In this document: one piece after another, positions 53,231-63,300 of the stretch
Layout: every line of letters starts with the position of its first letter
How positions within the stretch are numbered: position 1 is the stretch's first letter
Assembly: GCA_934394545.1 (NCBI GenBank)
Contig: CAKRRG010000001.1
Span: 56,778-120,777, forward strand
Source: an uncultured Blautia sp.
GTDB taxonomy: Bacteria > Bacillota > Clostridia > Lachnospirales > Lachnospiraceae
DNA: 64,000 nt
Direction: 5' to 3'
Program-made: the position numbers and the translations under genes
The notes under the pieces: model-generated
What the model saw: the letters and a program-made list of their open reading frames with translations, nothing else
What the model was told of the DNA's origin: nothing
The model's database searches: none

Positions 53231-53258
53231 TTTACTCTGGCGCTTTTTGTGCTATACT
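53231..53258 (+). promoter_or_regulatory. Promoter of the sugar transferase gene
   Basis: TTTACT (53231-53236), 16 bases and TATACT (53253-53258) lie about 45 bases before the start. The arrangement is divergent from the LCP promoter. Confidence 0.55.
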
Positions 53259-53303
53259 TATACAACGTATACATTTCAGACGAAATTTTAACTGGAGGAA
53301 AAA

Positions 53304-54680
53304 ATGGAAAATCGCGAACGATATAAGAGACTGATCATGTTTTTGGCGTCTGCGGTGATCGTAGCTATTGAAACATTGCTTTTCGCTTACATCTGGTATA
53401 AATTTTATGCACATAAGGATGTGATCGGCAGACGGTTTGACAGAGGTAATCAGGTTGTCATCGGCTTGTATGTGCTGATGGTGTACTTCTTTTATAAGAT
53501 TTACGGAGGATTTAAGGTTGGCTATCTGCGCGTGTTTGAGGTGGTCTATTCACAGATTTTGTCAGTCTGCTGTGTGAACTTTATTACCTATTTACAGCTG
53601 TGCCTGATCGGACGCTGGCGCCTTGGAGAGCATCTGACGCCCATGCTTGCCATGACGGGAATCGATCTGATCGTTGTAGTGATCTGGGTGGTTGGTATGC
53701 GTTTTGTATATGCCAGACTTTACCCGCCAAGGCAGATGCTGATGATCTATGGGGGGCGCAATCCTGGTGACCTGAGAGATAAGTTTGAGACAAGAGAGGA
53801 TAAATATGCGATCAAAGAGATGGCACCTCTTTCTCTTGGACTTGATGTGATCAAGAAGAAAATTGACGGATATAAGGCAGTTGTGATCGGAGATATTCCT
53901 TCCCATGAGCGAAATGCTTTGCTGAAATACTGTTTCGAGAAGGATATCCGTTGTTATTCCATTCCGAAGCTTTCCGATATTATGCTTCGGAATGCAGATG
54001 ATATTCACTTGTTTGATACGACACTGCTGCTTTCAAGAAATCTGCGTCTCACAGCAGAACAGCTGTTTTTTAAGCGGATCGTAGACATTGTTTTCTCATT
54101 GCTGGGGCTGATCCTTGCTTCTCCTTTTATGCTGCTGATCGCACTTGCCATTAAGCTGTATGACGGAGGCCCTGTTTTTTATAAGCAGCCGCGTCTTACC
54201 AGGGACAAGCAGATCTTTATGATCCTGAAATTCCGCAGCATGAAGATGGATTCTGAGGAGAAGGGTGCCCAGCTGGCGAAGAAAGAGGATGACAGAATCA
54301 CACCGGTTGGCAAGCTGATCCGCCGGATCCATTTTGATGAGCTGCCACAGATCTTTAATATCCTGAAGGGGGATATGTCTCTGGTGGGACCAAGACCGGA
54401 GCGGCCTGAGATCGCTGCGGTATACAGTGAGAAGATTCCTGAATTTGATTACCGCCTGAAGGTAAAGGCCGGACTTACCGGCTATGCCCAGGTTTATGGT
54501 AAATACAACACGACACCTTATGACAAGCTGAAACTGGATCTCACTTATATTGAGACCTACTCTCTGAAGCTGGATCTGAAGCTTCTCATGCTCACCTTTA
54601 AGATTCTTTTCCAGAAGGAAAATACAGAAGGGGTTGAGTCATGGCAGAAGACGGCCGGTCAGGAGAAAAACGAGGAGTAA
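53304..54680 (+). CDS. Exopolysaccharide polyprenyl-phosphate sugar-1-phosphate transferase
   Basis: The 458-aa initiating glycosyltransferase has several N-terminal transmembrane helices (LIMFLASAVIVAIETLLFAY, VIGLYVLMVYFFYKIYGGF) and a CoA-binding-like middle. Its C-terminal bacterial sugar transferase domain reads KRIVDIVFSLLGLILASPFM, GGPVFYKQPRL, MILKFRSMK, DELPQIFNILKGDMSLVGPR and KAGLTGYAQVYGKYN. It places the first sugar phosphate on undecaprenyl phosphate for the polymer made with the neighbouring Wzz/CpsD/LCP proteins. GGAGG precedes ATG. Confidence 0.93.
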   Translation: MENRERYKRLIMFLASAVIVAIETLLFAYIWYKFYAHKDVIGRRFDRGNQVVIGLYVLMVYFFYKIYGGFKVGYLRVFEVVYSQILSVCCVNFITYLQLCLIGRWRLGEHLTPMLAMTGIDLIVVVIWVVGMRFVYARLYPPRQMLMIYGGRNPGDLRDKFETREDKYAIKEMAPLSLGLDVIKKKIDGYKAVVIGDIPSHERNALLKYCFEKDIRCYSIPKLSDIMLRNADDIHLFDTTLLLSRNLRLTAEQLFFKRIVDIVFSLLGLILASPFMLLIALAIKLYDGGPVFYKQPRLTRDKQIFMILKFRSMKMDSEEKGAQLAKKEDDRITPVGKLIRRIHFDELPQIFNILKGDMSLVGPRPERPEIAAVYSEKIPEFDYRLKVKAGLTGYAQVYGKYNTTPYDKLKLDLTYIETYSLKLDLKLLMLTFKILFQKENTEGVESWQKTAGQEKNEE

Positions 54681-54712
54681 AACGAGGAGAAAAAGCAGAG
54701 GAGGAACATTTT

Positions 54713-56551
54713 ATGTGTGGAATTGTTGGTTATGTAGGAGATGAGCAGGCGGCACCAATTTTGCTGACAGGTCTTTCCAAGCTGGAGTACAGAGGCTACG
54801 ATTCAGCTGGTATTGCTGTCCGTAATGAGGAGACAGACAAGATTGCCATTGTGAAGGCGAAGGGACGTCTGAAAACTTTGGTGGAGAAGACAGATGGCGG
54901 AGCAGCGGTACCGGGTACCTGTGGCATTGGCCACACTCGTTGGGCAACTCATGGGGAGCCTTCCGAGACGAATGCACATCCCCACTGTACAGATGACAAG
55001 TCAGTGGTGCTTGTTCACAACGGAATTATTGAGAATTATCAGGAACTGAAGTCCAAGCTTCTTCGTTCCGGTTATACATTTTATTCACAGACAGATACGG
55101 AGGTTGCAGTAAAGCTGGTAGATTATTATTATAAGAAGACCGGCACTCCTCTGGAGGCTATTTCCAGAGCTATGCTGCGTATCCGTGGTTCTTATGCGTT
55201 TGGTGTTATCTTTAAGGATTATCCTGGCAAGTTATTTGCTGCCCGTAAGGACAGTCCGTTGATTATTGGTAAGAAGGAGAACGGTAGTCTGATCGCTTCT
55301 GATGTTCCGGCTATTCTGGATCAGACCAGAAAGGTTTACTATATTGGCAATCTTGAGATTGCGGAGCTTTCCCGTGATGAGATCCATTTCTATAACATTG
55401 ACCGCGAGGAAATCGAGAAGGATGTTGTGGAGATTCAGTGGGATGCAGCAGCGGCTGAGAAGGGTGGCTATGAGCACTTCATGCTGAAGGAAATCCATGA
55501 GCAGCCTAAGGCAGTTCAGGATACCATCGGCGCCTATGTGAAAGAGGGGCACATTGATCTTTCTGAGACAGGACTCAGTGATGAGAAGCTGGCTTCTCTT
55601 AAGAGAATTTACATTATTGCCTGTGGTTCTGCTTATCATGTTGGAATGGTAGGGAAATATGTGATCGAGTCCATGGCGAAGATTCCAGTTGAGGTTGATG
55701 TAGCTTCTGAGTTCCGTTACCGTAACCCGATCCTTGTAGAGGATTCTATGGTAGTGATCATTTCTCAGTCCGGTGAGACAGCAGACAGTCTGGCTGCACT
55801 TCGTCTTGCGAAGGAGAGAAATGTACCGGTACTTAGTGTGGTTAATGTAGTGGGATCCAGTATTGCAAGAGAAAGTGATTATACTTTATATACATATGCA
55901 GGGCCTGAAATTTCAGTTGCTACTACCAAGGCCTACAGTACGCAGCTGATCGCTATGTATCTTCTGGCAATTCAGAGTGCATTTGTCCAGGGAAGACTGG
56001 AGGAGAAATATATGACCCGTCTTCTGGCTGAATTAGAGACTCTGCCAGATAAGATCAGCCGTGTTCTGGATGACAAGGAGCGTATCCAGTGGTTTGCAAG
56101 TAAGTATGCAAATGCCCGTGACATTTTCTTCATCGGACGAGGAATCGACTATGCGATCAGCATGGAGGGAAGCCTGAAGATGAAGGAAATCAGCTATATC
56201 CATTCTGAGGCTTATGCTGCCGGTGAACTGAAGCATGGAACGATCAGCCTTGTAGAAGATGGTACACTGGTAATCGGCGTAATGACCCAGAAGGATCTTT
56301 TTGAGAAAACCCTTAGCAACATGGTTGAGGTAAAGAGCCGTGGAGCTTACCTGATGGGGCTGACAAGCTATGGAAACTACAGCATTGAGGATACCGCTGA
56401 TTTCTCCGTATATGTGCCGAAGACAGAGAAATACTTCACCACCAGTCTGGCAATTGTACCGCTGCAGCTGATGGGATACTATGTCAGTGTTGCGAAGGGT
56501 CTGGATGTGGATAAACCAAGAAATCTGGCTAAGTCTGTTACAGTTGAATAA
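54713..56551 (+). CDS. glmS: Glutamine--fructose-6-phosphate aminotransferase (isomerizing)
   Basis: I place the start at ATG 54713 because Cys2 of MCGIVGYVG must become the N-terminal nucleophile; GAGGAGG lies upstream. The 612-aa enzyme has the class-II glutamine amidotransferase domain (GIGHTRWATHGEPSETNAHP, VLVHNGIIENY) and two SIS domains (SQSGETADSLAAL, TTKAYSTQ, EGSLKMKEISYIHSEAYAAG, KSVTVE end). It makes glucosamine-6-phosphate for peptidoglycan and polysaccharides. No glmS ribozyme sequence was recognised before it; it starts 32 bases after the sugar transferase and may be co-transcribed. Confidence 0.97.
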   Translation: MCGIVGYVGDEQAAPILLTGLSKLEYRGYDSAGIAVRNEETDKIAIVKAKGRLKTLVEKTDGGAAVPGTCGIGHTRWATHGEPSETNAHPHCTDDKSVVLVHNGIIENYQELKSKLLRSGYTFYSQTDTEVAVKLVDYYYKKTGTPLEAISRAMLRIRGSYAFGVIFKDYPGKLFAARKDSPLIIGKKENGSLIASDVPAILDQTRKVYYIGNLEIAELSRDEIHFYNIDREEIEKDVVEIQWDAAAAEKGGYEHFMLKEIHEQPKAVQDTIGAYVKEGHIDLSETGLSDEKLASLKRIYIIACGSAYHVGMVGKYVIESMAKIPVEVDVASEFRYRNPILVEDSMVVIISQSGETADSLAALRLAKERNVPVLSVVNVVGSSIARESDYTLYTYAGPEISVATTKAYSTQLIAMYLLAIQSAFVQGRLEEKYMTRLLAELETLPDKISRVLDDKERIQWFASKYANARDIFFIGRGIDYAISMEGSLKMKEISYIHSEAYAAGELKHGTISLVEDGTLVIGVMTQKDLFEKTLSNMVEVKSRGAYLMGLTSYGNYSIEDTADFSVYVPKTEKYFTTSLAIVPLQLMGYYVSVAKGLDVDKPRNLAKSVTVE

Positions 56552-56584
56552 ATAGATGTAAGAGTCAGGGAGCTTTTTATAATT

Positions 56585-56614
56585 CAACGCGGAGAACAAT
56601 TCTCCGCGTTGTTT
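56585..56614 (+). terminator. Terminator after glmS
   Basis: CAACGCGGAGAA and TTCTCCGCGTTG form a 12-bp perfect stem with a 3-base loop, followed by TTT. Confidence 0.88.
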
Positions 56615-56615
56615 G

Positions 56616-56674
56616 CATATGATGATACCAGGTCAAAAGGTCAAAAAGCCGATGCAAGCTGGTATCATCATATG
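56616..56674 (+). promoter_or_regulatory. Large inverted repeat in the selB leader
   Basis: CATATGATGATACCAG and CTGGTATCATCATATG are perfect 16-bp arms around a 27-base loop that holds GGTCAAAA twice in tandem. It lies 25 bases before the preferred selB start and could fold into a long RNA hairpin. A SelB-binding (SECIS-like) leader for autoregulation, as known for E. coli selAB, or a protein operator are both possible. Confidence 0.6.
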
Positions 56675-56698
56675 AGAGTAAAGGTGACGGGAAGAGGT

Positions 56699-58234
56699 AT
56701 GGAGAGAAGAAAATACAGGATCATAGGGACTGCAGGGCATATCGATCATGGTAAAACTTGTCTTGTGAAGGCACTGACCGGTACGGATACGGATCGTCTG
56801 GCCGAGGAGAAGAAAAGAGGCATTACCATCGAAAATGGCTTTGCTTTTTTTGGACTTCCTGATGGAACCGAAGCCGGGATCATCGATGTGCCGGGGCATG
56901 AAAAATTCATAAAGAATATGCTGGCCGGGGCTGGCGGAATCCATATTGCCATGCTGGTAATTGCAGCAGATGAAGGGGTTATGCCACAGACCAGAGAGCA
57001 TTTGGACATACTATCTCTTCTTGGAGTAAGCCAGGGCGTAGTGGTTGTTACCAAAGGAGATCTGGAATGGAAGCCGGGTCTTATGGAAGAAATCGGAGAG
57101 CTTGTCCGGGGAACGTTTCTGGAGAATGAGAATGTGGTAGTGACAAGTGCTGTGGATGGACAGGGGATTGAAGAACTGCGGAGGGTGCTGTGGAGATTGT
57201 GTGGCACGGAAGCCGCCAGGAAGACCGTGAAGGAGAACGGTAAGTTTCGTCTTCCTATAGACCGCGTGTTCTCATTGAAAGGATTCGGAACAGTTGTCAC
57301 CGGTACGCTGTTGGATGGGATCTTGGAGCCTGGAGTTGAGTCCATGCTTTATCCCCAGGGAAAAAAAGCAAAGCTCCGCAGTGTTCAGGTTCATGGGCAG
57401 GACACTTTTAAAGCTTTTCCAGGCCAGAGGGTAGCGGTAAATCTTCCTGGGATAGGAAAGGAGGAGCTTTCCAGAGGGGAGATTCTGGCAGCTGCCGGAA
57501 GCATGGAAAGCACGAGGATAGTGGATGTAAGACTGCAGCTTCTTCCATGGGCACACCATACTCTGAAAAGTGGTACGCGTGTTCATTTCTACTATGGGGC
57601 AGCAGAACTGGTGTGTAAGGTGATTTTATCTGACAGAGAAATGTTAAAGCCGGGAGAAATAGCAGAGGTGCAGCTAAGGCTGGAGCAGGCGGCTGCCATG
57701 AAAGCAGGAGATCATTTTATTATCCGGTTTTATTCCCCTCTTGAAACCATTGGCGGAGGTATTGTGCGGAATCCCAATGGAGTGAAAGGAAGGAGAAAGG
57801 GGAGAAGACCGGAAGAATGTGGTGCATTGCAGGAAACAAAAAGAAGAAGTCCGGGAGAGAAAGGCAGGGACATCTTTACAAATCCGGTGTTTTTTAGTTT
57901 GCAGGAGTTATATCTGGAGGGCGGTTTTAATCCTCCCCTTACCGAAGAGGTAAAAAGCTCTTTTTCAGGCAATAAAGATTTCCCCGGGGTATTTTTTGCT
58001 ATGGTGCGGAGTGGTATCTTAATGCATTTTGATGAAAAACATTATATCCATTGTGAAATACGGCAAAAGGCAATCCATATGGTTTATCTGTTATCGGAAG
58101 AGAATGGAGAAATCCGTACAGGGGAGTTTCGTGACAGACTGGAAATATCCCGGAAATGTGCCATTACGCTGCTGGAAGGATTTGACAAAGCGGGAATTAC
58201 CATTATGGAAAATGGAAAGAGAAGACTGCGATAG
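56699..58234 (+). CDS. selB: Selenocysteine-specific translation elongation factor SelB
   Basis: The protein (511 aa from ATG 56699; the frame opens earlier at 56609) has an EF-Tu-like GTPase domain: GTAGHIDHGKTCLVKALTGT, KRGITIENGFAFF, DVPGHEKFIKNML and VVVTKGDL. Beta-barrel domains follow (FSLKGFGTVVTGTLLDG), then a C-terminal winged-helix part (EENGEIRTGEFRDRLEISRK). It delivers Sec-tRNA to UGA codons with a SECIS element. It is shorter than the ~630 residues usual for clostridial SelB, with a compressed, Arg/Lys-rich region (GRRKGRRPEECGA, with VKGR before it) where winged-helix units normally start. The tRNA-Sec gene lies just downstream on the other strand. Confidence 0.93.
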   Translation: MERRKYRIIGTAGHIDHGKTCLVKALTGTDTDRLAEEKKRGITIENGFAFFGLPDGTEAGIIDVPGHEKFIKNMLAGAGGIHIAMLVIAADEGVMPQTREHLDILSLLGVSQGVVVVTKGDLEWKPGLMEEIGELVRGTFLENENVVVTSAVDGQGIEELRRVLWRLCGTEAARKTVKENGKFRLPIDRVFSLKGFGTVVTGTLLDGILEPGVESMLYPQGKKAKLRSVQVHGQDTFKAFPGQRVAVNLPGIGKEELSRGEILAAAGSMESTRIVDVRLQLLPWAHHTLKSGTRVHFYYGAAELVCKVILSDREMLKPGEIAEVQLRLEQAAAMKAGDHFIIRFYSPLETIGGGIVRNPNGVKGRRKGRRPEECGALQETKRRSPGEKGRDIFTNPVFFSLQELYLEGGFNPPLTEEVKSSFSGNKDFPGVFFAMVRSGILMHFDEKHYIHCEIRQKAIHMVYLLSEENGEIRTGEFRDRLEISRKCAITLLEGFDKAGITIMENGKRRLR

Positions 58235-58251
58235 CCTTGTGAAATGATTTT

Positions 58252-58348
58252 TGGCGGGAACATATGGGAATCGAACCCATCCGGGACGGGGTTAGCGCCC
58301 CACACTGGTTTTGAAGACCAGGAGGCACACCGGCACCTATCTGCTCCC
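58252..58348 (-). tRNA. selC: tRNA-Sec (anticodon UCA)
   Basis: Read on the minus strand, the 97-base molecule starts GGGAGCAGATAGGTGCCGGT. It has an anticodon arm CTGGT-CTTCAAA-ACCAG with UCA, a long variable arm, a T arm with GGTTCGATTCC, and an encoded CCA end. The extended acceptor stem and size are those of tRNA-Sec. It is convergent with selB. Confidence 0.95.
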
Positions 58349-58501
58349 AGCAAGAGTATAGCGGAGATTGGGCTTTTCGTCAATATCCGGCTGGTTCCTT
58401 TCTTTTATTTCCTATTGACTAAGAAGGGGAAGATAAAGTAGAATAGTAGTATTCGGGATATTATGATATCAGGTAGTATGCTGTGAAGCGAGGAGATAAA
58501 T

Positions 58502-59527
58502 ATGGCAGAGACAGTTCGAGTAGTAGTAGATGCCATGGGCGGAGATAACGCCCCGGCAGAGCCGGTGAAGGCAGCTGTAGAGGCTGTTACCCAGAGGGAT
58601 GACATTGTTGTGATCCTTACCGGTAAGCAGGAAATCATCGAGAGTGAATTAAGTAAATTTCAGAATTATCCGAAGGAGAGAATCCAGATCGTGAATGCGA
58701 CTGAGGTGATCGAGACTGCAGAGCCTCCGGTTATGGCAATTCGCAAGAAGAAGGATTCTTCTATTGTGGTAGGCCTGAATCTTGTGAAGAAGCAGGAAGC
58801 AGAGGCATTTGTTTCTTCTGGAAGCTCAGGAGCCATTTTGGTAGGTGGTCAGGTAATCGTCGGAAGAAGCAAGGGCGTACAGCGCCCGCCTTTAGCTCCG
58901 TTGATCCCTACACAGGAGGGTGTTTCTCTTTTGATTGACTGCGGTGCCAATGTAGATGCAAGACCGGATCATCTGGTACAGTTTGCCAAGATGGGTTCCA
59001 TCTATATGGAGGATGTAGTTGGAATCAGGAATCCCCGGGTAGCCATCGTAAATAATGGCGCAGAGGAAGAGAAGGGAAATGCACTTGTGAAGGAGACGTT
59101 TCCGCTTCTGAAGGAGTGTCCGGGAATTAATTTTATCGGCAGTATTGAGGCAAGGGATATTCCGGCAGGATATGCAGATGTAATTGTTTGCGAGGCTTTT
59201 GTGGGAAATGTGATCCTGAAGCTTTATGAGGGGCTTGGAAGTACCTTTATGAAGATGATCAAGGAAGGTCTTATGAAGGATACCAGAAGTAAGATCGGAG
59301 CCCTTCTTGTGAAGCCTGCGATTAAGGAGACCCTGAAGAAGTTTGACGCAAGTGAGTACGGCGGAGCACCTCTTCTGGGCTTGAAGGGGCTTGTGGTGAA
59401 GACACACGGCAGTGCCAAGGCAGTAGAGATTCGTCATGCTATTTTCCAGTGTGTCCAGTTCAGACAGCAGAAGATCAATGAGAAGATCGCTGCCCATATG
59501 GAAGAGACACAGACGGAGAAGGCCTGA
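58502..59527 (+). CDS. plsX: Phosphate acyltransferase PlsX
   Basis: The 341-aa enzyme begins VRVVVDAMGGDNAPAEPVKA and contains SGSSGAILVGGQVIVGRSKG, DCGANVDARPDHL and a GFVGNVILKLYEGL-like segment (CEAFVGNVILKLYEG), all typical of PlsX. It makes acyl-phosphate from acyl-ACP for phosphatidic acid synthesis at the membrane. AGGAGA precedes ATG. Order plsX-rnc-smc-ftsY follows; the acpP gene often placed between plsX and rnc is absent. Confidence 0.97.
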   Translation: MAETVRVVVDAMGGDNAPAEPVKAAVEAVTQRDDIVVILTGKQEIIESELSKFQNYPKERIQIVNATEVIETAEPPVMAIRKKKDSSIVVGLNLVKKQEAEAFVSSGSSGAILVGGQVIVGRSKGVQRPPLAPLIPTQEGVSLLIDCGANVDARPDHLVQFAKMGSIYMEDVVGIRNPRVAIVNNGAEEEKGNALVKETFPLLKECPGINFIGSIEARDIPAGYADVIVCEAFVGNVILKLYEGLGSTFMKMIKEGLMKDTRSKIGALLVKPAIKETLKKFDASEYGGAPLLGLKGLVVKTHGSAKAVEIRHAIFQCVQFRQQKINEKIAAHMEETQTEKA

Positions 59528-59534
59528 TATCAGC

Positions 59535-59565
59535 CAGGCAGTGACCGTGAATGCGGTCACGCCTG
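59535..59565 (+). terminator. Hairpin between plsX and rnc
   Basis: CAGGC-a-GTGACCG and CGGTCAC-GCCTG form a 12-bp stem with one bulged base. No T-tract follows (TATAAG), so it is more likely an RNA-processing site (RNase III is encoded next) or a stabiliser than a terminator. Confidence 0.5.
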
Positions 59566-59608
59566 TATAAGAAAGACACATTGGTTGTCACAGGGAAGGA
59601 AATTAATC

Positions 59609-60316
59609 ATGGAAAAAAAGTTAAAAGCATTGGAAACACGCATCGGTTATGAGTTCGGGAACAAGAGCCTTCTGACTCTTGCACTGACACACAGCTCTTA
59701 TGCGAATGAGAAGAAGCTGGGCAAGGCTGGCTGTAACGAGCGCCTGGAGTTTCTTGGAGATGCTGTCCTGGAATTGATCAGCAGCGATTTCCTTTATAAG
59801 AAATACGCGCAGATTCCGGAAGGAGAGCTGACGAAGAAGAGAGCCAGTCTGGTATGTGAGCCAAGTCTCGCTTACTGTGCAAGGGATTTCGGGCTGCCCC
59901 AGTATCTGCTGCTTGGCAAGGGTGAGGATATGACCGGTGGAAGAAATCGTGATTCCATTGTTTCAGATGCAACGGAGGCTCTGATCGGAGCTATTTATCT
60001 GGACGGTGGTTTTGCTAGCGCAAAGGAGTTCGTTCTGAATTTTATTTTGAATGATCTTGAGAATAAACAGCTCTTTTATGATAGCAAGACCATCCTGCAG
60101 GAAATTGTACAGGAGAAGGGAACCCATCTTGTAGAGTATCGCCTGACGAAAGAGGAAGGACCGGATCATAATAAGAGCTTTACAGTGGACGTACTGGTCA
60201 GTGGACGTGTGATGGGAACCGGTACTGGTCATACGAAGAAGGCTGCGGAGCAGGAGGCTGCTTACCAGGCAATCTGTAAGATGAAGAAGAACAAGGGTTC
60301 GGATATATGTATTTAA
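59609..60316 (+). CDS. rnc: Ribonuclease III
   Basis: I start the 235-aa enzyme at ATG 59609, with GGGAAGGA eight bases upstream. It has the RNase III signature ERLEFLGDAVLELISSDFLY, the second acidic site DATEALIGAIYLDGG, and a C-terminal double-stranded-RNA-binding domain (TILQEIVQEKGTHLVEYRL, GTGHTKKAAEQEAAYQAI). It processes rRNA precursors and structured RNA in the cytoplasm. It overlaps smc by 10 bases. Confidence 0.97.
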   Translation: MEKKLKALETRIGYEFGNKSLLTLALTHSSYANEKKLGKAGCNERLEFLGDAVLELISSDFLYKKYAQIPEGELTKKRASLVCEPSLAYCARDFGLPQYLLLGKGEDMTGGRNRDSIVSDATEALIGAIYLDGGFASAKEFVLNFILNDLENKQLFYDSKTILQEIVQEKGTHLVEYRLTKEEGPDHNKSFTVDVLVSGRVMGTGTGHTKKAAEQEAAYQAICKMKKNKGSDICI

Positions 60317-63300
60317 AGAATATTGAAGTGCAAGGGTTTAAGTCCTTTGCGCAGAAAATCAATTTCGAATTTCATAACGGAATTACCGGAATTGTGGGTC
60401 CTAATGGCAGTGGGAAAAGCAACGTAGGTGATGCGGTACGCTGGGTTCTTGGTGAGCAGAGTGCCAAGCAGCTCCGTGGTGGAAACATGCAGGACGTTAT
60501 TTTTTCCGGTACAGAAGCCAGAAAGCCATTAAGCTTTGCTTCCGTTGCCATTACCCTGGATAACAGTGACCATAAGCTTCCTGTGGATTTTAATGAGGTT
60601 ACGGTCACCAGAAGACTTTATCGTTCCGGGGAGAGCGAATATCTGATCAATGGAAGCGCCTGTCGTCTGAAGGATATTAACGAGATGTTCTACGACACAG
60701 GTATTGGGAAAGAGGGCTATTCCATTATCGGTCAGGGCCAGATCGATAAGATCTTAAGCGGTAAGCCGGAGGAGCGAAGAGAGCTTTTTGATGAGGCAGC
60801 AGGAATTGTGAAGTTTAAAAGGAGAAAGGCTGCCACCATTAAGAAGCTGCAGGATGAGCAGGCCAATCTGGTGCGTGTTACAGATATTTTAAGCGAGCTT
60901 ACCAGACAGTTAGACCCTTTAGAGCGCCAGTCTGAGACGGCCAGAATTTATCTGGCAAAAAGAGATACCTTACGGGAGTTAGATGTGAACAGTTTCCTTC
61001 TGGAGAGTGAGGAGACGGGGAAAGAGCTTAAAGAACTGGATGCCAAGAAGAAGCAGGCTACAGAGGAGCTGGAAGAGAACCAGGAGGCTTATCAGCAGAC
61101 GAAGGTAGAATATGACCGCCTGGAAGAGGAACTGGAGCAGTTAAACAGCCAGATGGAGCAGCTTCGTGAGGAAACACAGAATAAGGCTATCCGCAGACAG
61201 CAGCTGGATGGGGAGATCAAGGTTCTGAAAGAACAGATTTCTGCCGGTGTGCAGAACGAAGAGCATTATAAGAACCGTTTGCAGAGCATTGAGTCTGATT
61301 TAAAGGAACGACAGGAGGCTCTGGAGCATCAGGAAGCTGAGAAATCCCAGCTTCATGGGGCGCTGCTGGAGGCGAAGAAGCGCCAGGGGGATGAGGAAAA
61401 ACGTCTTTCCAACATTCAGGCACAGATCGAAGAATGTACGCAGGCAGTGGAGAATGGCAAGAATGAGATTATTGAGCTTCTCAATGCCCGCGCCACCACA
61501 CGGGGGAAAGCCCAGCGTTTTGATACCATGATGGAGCAGATCGATATCCGTAAAGCTGGAATCAGCCAGAGACAGCTCCACCTGAAAACGGAGGAAGTAC
61601 AGCAGCAGAGCGAGCTGGAACGTGCGAAGGAGAAATTCCAGGGGATTACGACTTTAATCCAGAATATGAATGCTGAGTGTCAGCGCCTGGATGAGGAAGT
61701 ACATAAACTGACAGAGGAATTAAAGAAGCAGAACAGCCAGATGGAGATCGGTCAGAGTGCATATCACCGTGAAGCTTCCAGGCTGGAATCTTTAAAAAAT
61801 ATTACGGAACGCTATGATGGATATGGAAACAGTATCCGCCGTGTAATGGAGCAGAAGGAGCGGGTTCCGGGAATTAAAGGTGTTGTAGCGGATCTGATCC
61901 AGGTAAATAAGGAATACGAGATTGCGATAGAGACTGCTCTTGGCGGAAGTATCCAGAACATTGTTACAGACAATGAACAGACAGCTAAGCATATGATTGA
62001 ATTCCTGAAAAAGAACCGCTTCGGTCGTGCTACCTTCCTGCCGCTGAACAGTATTAATACCAAGAGTGGATTTACTCAGAGAGAGGCACTGAAGGAGCCG
62101 GGAGTGATCGGTCTTGCCAGTGAGCTGGTGGCGACAGAGAAGGAGTATGCAGGACTTGCAGCCTACCTTTTGGGCCGTGTGCTGGTAGTCGACCATATTG
62201 ACAATGCGATTGCCATTGCAAGAAAATACAGGCATAGCCTTCGAATGGTGACGGTAGAGGGAGAATCCTTTAGTCCAGGTGGTTCCATGTCCGGTGGTTC
62301 CTTTAAGAATAACAGTAATCTTCTGGGCCGCCGTCGTGAAATCGAGGAGCTGGAATCCAGTGTGAAGGCTCTTCGCAAGGACATGGATGATATGCAGAAG
62401 GCAATTGATGATAATCGGAGCAAGCGTAATGTTATGCGCGGCACCATTGCAGATCTGCAGGAGAAATTGCGGCAGCAGTATGTGGCTCAGAATACTGCGA
62501 AGATGAATATTGATCAGGTAGAGGCCAAGACAAAGGAGATTCAGGTCGGCTATGGAGAAATCCAGAGAGAACAGATGGAAATCCGCCGGCAGATTGAAGA
62601 GGCAGAGGCTGACCACAGTAAGATCGCACAGGAATTAAAGGCTTCCGAGCAGGATGAGAAAGAACTGGAAACCTTTATCCAGAATAAACAGAAGGAATTA
62701 GAGGACTGGAAAACAGACGAACAGGAGATTTCCAGGAAGTTGGAAGCCCTTCGCCTGGATGCAAGTACAGCCCAGCAGAAAGAGAGCTTCGCGGCAGAAA
62801 CTCTGGAGCGTTTGAATCATGAGATGGAGGCACTTCATCAGGAAGAGGCGGACATCCATAAGACCCTGGAGCTTGGCGGGGAAGAGAATGAAAGAAAGCG
62901 CCAGTCTGTGGAGAATCTTGAGGCGGTGATCACAACTCTCGCTGAGGATGAGACTAGGGCCAGAACCCAGCTGGAGAGCTGGCAGATGGAAAAAGATAAA
63001 AAGAATTCCAGCCATAAGGCTTTTTTTGAAAAGCGTGATGAGTTATCCGGAAGGATTTCCCTTTTGGATAAGGAGTGCTACCGTCTGAAAAGCCAGATCG
63101 AGAAGCTGGAGGAACACCAGGAGGCGCAGATTTCTTATATGTGGAATGAATACGAGATCACACCGAATAATGCGCTCCAATATAAGAAGGAAGAGCTGAA
63201 TGATCTGAAGGCTATGAAGCGGGAAATCGCTCAGGTGAAGGATGAGATCCGCAAGCTTGGCAATGTGAATGTAAATGCAATTGAGGAATATAAGGAGATT

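Noticed and set aside
54641..54712. N-terminal extension of GlmS
   Set aside because: It would bury the catalytic N-terminal Cys; the ATG at 54713 has a good ribosome binding site and gives the normal length.
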